A stretch of 64,000 bases of DNA, from contig JADKHF010000046.1 of NCBI GenBank assembly GCA_016721865.1, positions 53,509 through 117,508 of the forward strand. Direction: 5' to 3'. Source of the DNA: Nitrosomonas sp. (lineage in GTDB: Bacteria; Pseudomonadota; Gammaproteobacteria; Burkholderiales; Nitrosomonadaceae). The position numbers were made by a program, and so were the translations under genes. The notes under the pieces were generated by a model that saw only the letters and a program-made list of their open reading frames with translations, had not been told where the DNA came from and did not search any database. Shown here piece by piece: positions 59,018-64,000 of the stretch (the first letter of the stretch is position 1; the number at the start of each line of letters is the position of its first letter).

Positions 59018-60405
59018 CCCATACATGGACGCCCACATTTTTGCAAAGCCTTCAATCTATGATCTCAAGAAGGTAAAGATTGCGCCATACATCCGGACTT
59101 TATGTGAAGCGCATTGCCTCTGTCCCTGATGGAATTTGCTGAGTAGCACCTTATCATCTTCACGTGCTCTATGCACTTGGGCTAAGTCAGGTTTAGCTAC
59201 TCACGGTCTGACCAGTCTCGCCATCATGTCATGATTGCCTGTGCAATCGGTGGTAACTTTCTCCTTAAACTCGTTTTTAATGCAACATACCCATACGCTT
59301 CTAATCAACCCTCACGATCAATGAGCCGGCAGTATGTTGCCATAGTGTGATCGGGGTGAAATGTCGCTTTCTGGGTGAGCAATGCCCAGATGATGCGAGC
59401 GTTCTTATTTGCCAGGGCAACAGCAGCAACGTTCTTATTGCGCCGTGTTATCAGCTTGCGAAGCCAGCTTTCTGGCTCGGCCTTCTTCTCGGCAAAGCGG
59501 ATGACTGTCTTGCTCCATGGATCAGCAGGGGTGCGAAGATAAGTATCCCCGCGTTTGCTGATACCAAGCAATAACTGTTTGCCACCGCTTGAATGCTGCT
59601 TGGGCACTAACCCCAGCCATGCGGCCAATTGTCTACTGCTCTTGAACTCTGTAGCATTCCCCCACAGTTGCCACAATGGCGCTCGCTGTAATCGGGCCAA
59701 CACCAGGGATGGCTTCCAGTCTTTGGCTGGCTTCGTTCTCCTTGTGCCAAAGCTTGATTTGCAACTCTAACTCTTTCACCTGCCGATCCAGTTCTTTAAG
59801 GTGATCATTCAGTCTTTCCAGTAATCGGCGCATTGTTCCTGGCAAACCATTTTCGGCATCTTCCAGAATGTCAGGGCATGCGTTTGCCAATCGATTGGAT
59901 CCCCTGAGGGATGACGATACCAAACTCAGAGAGTAGACCGCGTATCTGATTTGCCTGTGAAGTTCTCGCCTTGACAAATCCCTGTCTGGCTCGGTGCACT
60001 GATAGAATGGCCTGTTGCTCAACAGTCTTGATCGGGACAAAGCGCATATTGGGTCGAGTAACTGCTTCACAAATCGCTTCTGCATCGGCCATATCATGCT
60101 TGTTAGTCTTGACATAGGGCTGGGGCGACATGAGCTTGACAGTATGCCCAAATCCACCCAACTTTCTCGCCCAGTGGTGGGAACTACCGCACGCTTCTAA
60201 GCCAATCAGGCAAGGCCCCAGATTGGCAAAGAACTCCGTCATCTGTCCGCGGCGTAATTGCTTACGCAGCACAGCCTTGCCATACTCATCTACACCGTGG
60301 ATCTGAAACACCCCTTTTGCCAAATCAATGCCTATTGTTGTAATCTTCATGTCGGACGCTCCTCTCTGTTTTAGTGGTCATTGCACCACTACTTTTGGCA
60401 CTTTT
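59018..60405 (-). mobile_element. IS110-family element, copy 2 (inverted)
   Basis: The 3' end carries the subterminal repeat ATGGACGCCCAC at 59025-59036. Homology with the other copies stops on the 5' side at about 60405, inside GCATCAAA. The outer 80 bases with the second subterminal repeat are therefore missing and replaced by the 3' end of the IS1634-type transposase. It is oriented opposite to copies 1 and 3. Confidence 0.82.
59305..60350 (-). pseudogene. IS110-family transposase, copy 2, frameshifted
   Basis: From ATG 60350 the frame reads MKITTIGIDLAKGVFQIHGV, where Gly replaces the Glu of the other copies. It contains KHDMADAEAICEAVTRP and breaks near 59880. The middle part (GLPGTMRRLLERLNDHLKEL, IPGVGPITASAIVATVGECY) and C-terminus (WLGLVPKQHSSGGKQLLLGI, ending TYCRLIDREG) lie in other frames, with a further defect near 59515. 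A pair of CGTCAAG-type bases present in copy 1 near 21440 is absent here. Confidence 0.85.
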
Positions 60406-62141
60406 GATGCTCAGGGCGAGCAGTTTTGCGAATGTGCAGTGTCTTGTTATCCTTGGTACGCATTGTTGTTGTGACGCGCATATGGCTGCGCATGCGCTGG
60501 CGTAGCGTGTCCCAGCTGTCATGGATATCCGCAGCTTTTAAACGCAAACGGATGTGATGCACACCAGGTGATAGGCAAGCAATGTGATCCACAGGTGACC
60601 TTCCACGCGTTGGGTCGTTTGATGGTAGACGGGGCGCATGCCTAATCCTGATTTCAGGCTGCGAAATACAGCCTCCAGATCAGTCAGCACGATGTACGTG
60701 CGCCAGAGCTTCCCGGCATCCCAGTCCAGCATGTTGGTGCGCAAACAGTACACGCCAGCGTATTCCTTCGCTGCAACGTTTGTGCGCTCAAAGTGTAACC
60801 TGGTGGCAAGATTGCTATGCGGGTGTTTTTCTACTTCGATGGTGTAGTGCCGGGCCACTCGCGCATATTTCTCCTGCAGCCGGCCAACACGTTGTAATAC
60901 CTTGTCGTATCGCCTGGTACTTCCTTTTTGTTCAATCCATCCGCCAGCGCACGCATTTGCGTCTCAAAGCGTTGCTGAAACAGGGAATCTATCGCGACTT
61001 CCCTGGCCGCACGGCTGCTGGAGCGACAATACAGTTCCACTTCTTTTTCATCGTCACTCGGTTTGCTGTAAATCCGGACTTCATTCGTGCCTTGTACACG
61101 CACAATTTGCGATAATTCCTCGTCCCATTCCACTTGGCGCTTGCGGCTGACCACCAGGTAACGATAGTTTCGTTCCTGCAGCCATTGAAGATTCGCTTCA
61201 GTCGCAATGCCCGCATCCATCACAATCAATGCGCTGGCCTTTGCGCCAGCTAGCGATGTAACCATCGTCTCGAGCGTGGCTGGTTCACTGGCATTACCAG
61301 CAAAAACCCGGCTGCTGCGCGGAAACCCGCTACTGTCAAGCACCAGACCCAGTGTAACCAACGGGCAGTCGCACCGCTTCTCCTTTGAACGGCCACGAAC
61401 AGCTTGATCATTGTATTTGCCGCCGCCTTCAAAGAAAGTATTGGTCAGATCGTACAGCGTGATGGTGCAGTTCAGATCAAACAACGTACATTCACGCATA
61501 AACAGGTGAGTTTCCAGCGCATCACGATGCCCTTAACAATTGATCTGAAACACGATACAGGCGACTCAAACTACATTGGTTGAAATCGTAATCGATGATC
61601 TCACCCAAGCCACTCCCGCTGTAACCAGCGATGTGTAGATAACTCACTATCCGGCGCAACCATTCGGCCAACGATCGTGCCAATGGCCGTGGCCACTTCC
61701 ACTGATTCAGTCCCAGAGCCGTTAATTGAACATCCAGCTGCAAAGACTGCAATGCAGCATAGCCATATGCTCCAGCCCAACACTGCGCAGTTCCGAGCTT
61801 TCGATGCTATCAATATCTACCGTGCAATAATCTGCTGTCGCCATGCGCTCATCACTCGGCGCATATTCTTTTTACGCAGCAGTAAATTAGAAGCTATGCG
61901 CTGCGCCTCAGCTTCAATGGTTTCGTCAAGCGGAAGTAGATTGGGCTGGTGATGCAGGATGGCTTCAATACGATTGGTCAATTCACCCCAGTACTCACGC
62001 GGTATGGAAAACTCGGCACCCAGATTCAGCAGCGTTTGTTGTTTGACCTTGTTGCCGATACGGAAAGATTCAACCAATCGATAGGACTGGTAAGTGCTGC
62101 CGTCTTTTTTTGGAGCGGGTGGTGGTTTGTCTGATATACAT
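60406..62141 (-). pseudogene. IS1634-type transposase, frameshifted
   Basis: ATG 62141 begins MYIRQT, and after a homopolymer defect near 62104 the frame reads KDGSTYQSYRLVESFRIGNK and VKQQTLLNLGAEFSIPREYW. Further breaks occur near 61800 and 61525. The catalytic region (CTITLYDLTNTFFEGGGKYN, LVMDAGIATEANLQWL-like residues, KRQVEWDEELSQIV) ends near 60835. A last frame has DLEAVFRSLKSGLGMRPVYH with the glutamate, then QTTQRVEGHLWITLLAYHLV. The order and motifs fit IS1634 of the IS4 superfamily. Its 3' end is truncated at the IS110 copy. A fragment of the same gene occurs at 19253-19525. Confidence 0.8.
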
Positions 62142-62308
62142 ACCCTTAAGCCTACTATAGCCAGGGGTATGTGTCGATATAAAACAACTATATTATGGCA
62201 CTACAACGCACGAGAAAAATACGATCGTATATTATTCAAATGCTTATAAAATTAACGGCCGGATAATAACAGTGAAATGACAGTTTCTGGACGGGTTCCT
62301 GACGAAGA
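62142..62308. other. Shared upstream segment between IS1634-type gene and IS110 copy 3
   Basis: This segment is nearly identical to 20941-21118, so the IS1634-type 5' end plus IS110 copy travelled or was duplicated as one unit. It contains an AT-rich promoter-like region but no gene. Confidence 0.6.
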
Positions 62309-63737
62309 TAATGGAATGGACGCCCACTACCCAAAACGGCATCAAAGTGCCAAAGTAGTGGTGCAATGACCACTAAAACAGAGAGGAGCGTCCGACATGA
62401 AGATTACAACAATAGGCATTGATTTGGCAAAAGAGGTGTTTCAGATCCACGGTGTAGATGAGTATGGCAAGGCTGTGCTGCGTAAGCAATTACGCCGCGG
62501 ACAGATGACGGAGTTCTTTGCCAATCTGGGGCCTTGCCTGATTGGCTTAGAAGCGTGCGGTAGTTCCACCACTGGGCGAGAAAGTTGGGTGGATTTGGGC
62601 ATACTGTCAAGCTCATGTCGCCCCAGTTCGTCAAGCCCCTATGTCAAGACTAACAAGCATGATATGGCCGATGCAGAAGCGATTTGTGAAGCAGTTACTC
62701 GACCCAATATGCGCTTTGTACCGATCAAGACTGTTGAGCAACAGGCCATTCTATCAGTGCACCGAGCCAGACAGGGATTTGTCAAGGCGAGAACTTCACA
62801 GGCAAAATCAGATACGCGGTCTACTCTCTGAGTTTGGTATCGTCATCCCTCAGGGATCCAATCGATTGGCAAACGCATGCCTGACATTCTGGAAGATGCT
62901 GAAAATGGTTTGCCAGGAACAATGCGCCGATTACTGGAAAGACTGAATGACCACCTGAAGGAGCTGGATCGGCAGGTGAAAGAGTTAGAGTTGCAAATCA
63001 AGCTTTGGCACAAGGAGAGCGAAGCCAGCCAAAGACTGGAAGCCATTCCGGGTGTTGGCCCGATTACGCCGAGCGCCATTGTGGCAACTGTGAGGAATGC
63101 TACAGAGTTCAAGAGCAGTAGACAATTGGCCGCATGGCTAGGGTTAGTGCCCAAGCAGCATTCAAGCGGTGGCAAACAGTTATTGCTTGGTATCAGCAAA
63201 CGCGGGGATACTTATCTTTGCACCCTGCTGATCCATGGAGCAAGAGCAGTCATCCGCTTTGCCGAGAAGAAGCCGAGCCAGAAAGCTGGCTGCGCAAGCT
63301 GATAACACGGCGCAATAAAACGTTGCTGCTGTTGCCCTGGCAAATAAGAACGCTCGCATCATCTGGGCATTGCTCACCCAGAAAGCGACATTTCACCCCG
63401 ATCACACTATGGCAACATACTGCTGCGGCTCATTGATCGTGAGGGTTGATTAGAAGCGTATGGGTATGTTGCATTAAAAACGAGTTTAAGGAGAAAGTTA
63501 CCACCGATTGCACAGGCAATCATGACATGATGGCGAGACTGGTCAGACCGTGAGTAGCTAAACCTGACTTAGCCCAAGTGCATAGAGCACGTGAAGATGA
63601 TAAGGTGCTACTCAGCAAATTCCATCAGGGACAGAGGCAATGCGCTTCACATAAAGTCCGGATGTATGGCTGCAATCTTTACCTTCTTGAGATCATAGAT
63701 TGAAGGCTTTGCAAAAATGTGGGCGTCCATGTATGGG
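62309..63737 (+). mobile_element. IS110-family element, copy 3
   Basis: Both subterminal repeats are present, ATGGACGCCCAC at 62316-62327 and GTGGGCGTCCAT at 63719-63730, about 7 bases from each end. Immediately to its right lies unique DNA leading to the kelch-repeat gene, so 63737 marks a clean right boundary. Confidence 0.85.
62397..63449 (+). pseudogene. IS110-family transposase, copy 3, frameshifted
   Basis: The frame opens MKITTIGIDLAKEVFQIHGV and breaks near 62540-62640 (one or more indels around GTAGTTCCACC and CAAGCCCCT). It breaks again near 62806, where an extra A follows GGCAAA. The long later frame has LPGTMRRLLERLNDHLKELD, IPGVGPITPSAIVATVRNAT and WLGLVPKQHSSGGKQLLLGI, and is lost near 63270. 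The normal ending LIDREG is at 63449. The DEDD catalytic residues are recognisable but not in one frame. Confidence 0.85.
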
Positions 63738-63816
63738 TTGGGCAGAAGAGGCTCACAATAAAAAATAATCAGAGTTGAGTCTGCTAAGATTAACTACTTT
63801 CCAGAGGAATTTTTCC

Positions 63817-64000
63817 ATGTTTATCTCAAAATCATTCATTTTTGTAGCTATTCTTTCTCTCGCTTTAATCCCTATTAACCCAGTACTGGCTGATATTACC
63901 AAAGGAATATGGACAATAGCTGCTCCAGCGCCCACACAACGAACAGAGGTGGCTGCAGCGGCAATTGAGGGTAAAATTTATGTGGTAGGAGGGTTTAATA
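63817..64000 (+). CDS. Exported kelch-repeat protein, N-terminal part
   Basis: ATG 63817 follows AGAGGAA. The first 61 residues contain a signal peptide (SFIFVAILSLALIPINPVLA, cleavage after VLA). The first kelch blade follows, recognisable by PAPTQRTEVAAAAIEGKIYV followed by VGGFN. Kelch proteins fold as beta-propellers; periplasmic or secreted members have varied roles. The gene continues beyond the window. The IS110 copy 3 ends 80 bases upstream and could affect its promoter. Confidence 0.8.
   Translation, partial: MFISKSFIFVAILSLALIPINPVLADITKGIWTIAAPAPTQRTEVAAAAIEGKIYVVGGFN

Overview
The window looks like a chromosomal segment of an autotrophic ammonia-oxidising betaproteobacterium close to Nitrosomonas. 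The reasons are the smg-dprA-def-fmt-rsmB-ntrYX block, a linked tkt-gap-pgk-pyk-fba set of Calvin/glycolytic genes, an aroQ-accB-accC-prmA block followed by metH, several PEP-CTERM proteins, and a heavy load of IS elements. This assignment is inference; no rRNA is present to confirm it.

Layout. 1-10.8 kb: housekeeping (topoisomerase III-like, smg, dprA, LysM protein, def, fmt, rsmB, DUF4390, ntrY, ntrX). 10.9-18.0 kb: tkt, gap, pgk, pyk, fba. 18.1-26.8 kb: an IS pile-up (IS630, IS1634-type remnant, two oppositely oriented IS3 copies, IS110, ISL3 and IS5 fragments) surrounding a long Ala/Glu/Arg-rich coiled-coil protein. 27.2-32.9 kb: a membrane glycosyltransferase plus what looks like a whole polyprenyl-phosphate-arabinose pathway (DUF212/PAP2 phosphatase, UbiA-type phosphoribosyltransferase, GtrA, DprE1, DprE2). 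33.2-37.5 kb: acyl-AMP/ACP ligase, NAD-dependent epimerase/reductase, acyl carrier protein and serine palmitoyltransferase, the gene set of bacterial ceramide synthesis. 37.6-43.6 kb: accessory DNA with IS remnants, a lipoprotein with a CxxCH motif, a ParDE pair, a small lipoprotein and a PEP-CTERM gene split by an IS5 element. 44.2-52.7 kb: tRNA-Thr, aroQ, accB, accC, prmA, a zinc-ribbon protein, metH. 52.7-57.7 kb: PEP-CTERM protein, M10/RTX metalloprotease, RIO kinase, DUF3820 protein, tectonin-like repeat protein. 57.7-63.7 kb: a second IS pile-up (IS5, IS110, IS1634-type, IS110), then the start of a kelch-repeat protein.

The main biological interest is the 27-37.5 kb island. Its first half matches the mycobacterial set Rv3789 (GtrA)-dprE1-dprE2 plus the UbiA and PAP2 enzymes, so it should make a polyprenyl-linked D-arabinofuranose donor that the neighbouring GT-C enzyme could use. 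Its second half matches the Caulobacter aasR-cerR-acpR-spt set. Base composition differs sharply between parts of the island, suggesting separate origins.

Caution on sequence quality: at least ten otherwise intact genes (tkt, gap, ntrX, aroQ, prmA, dprE2, cerR and others) are broken by single-base indels, several in homopolymers. Loss of all of these in one autotroph is implausible, so most are probably sequencing errors. I annotate those genes as single CDSs with a noted frameshift.
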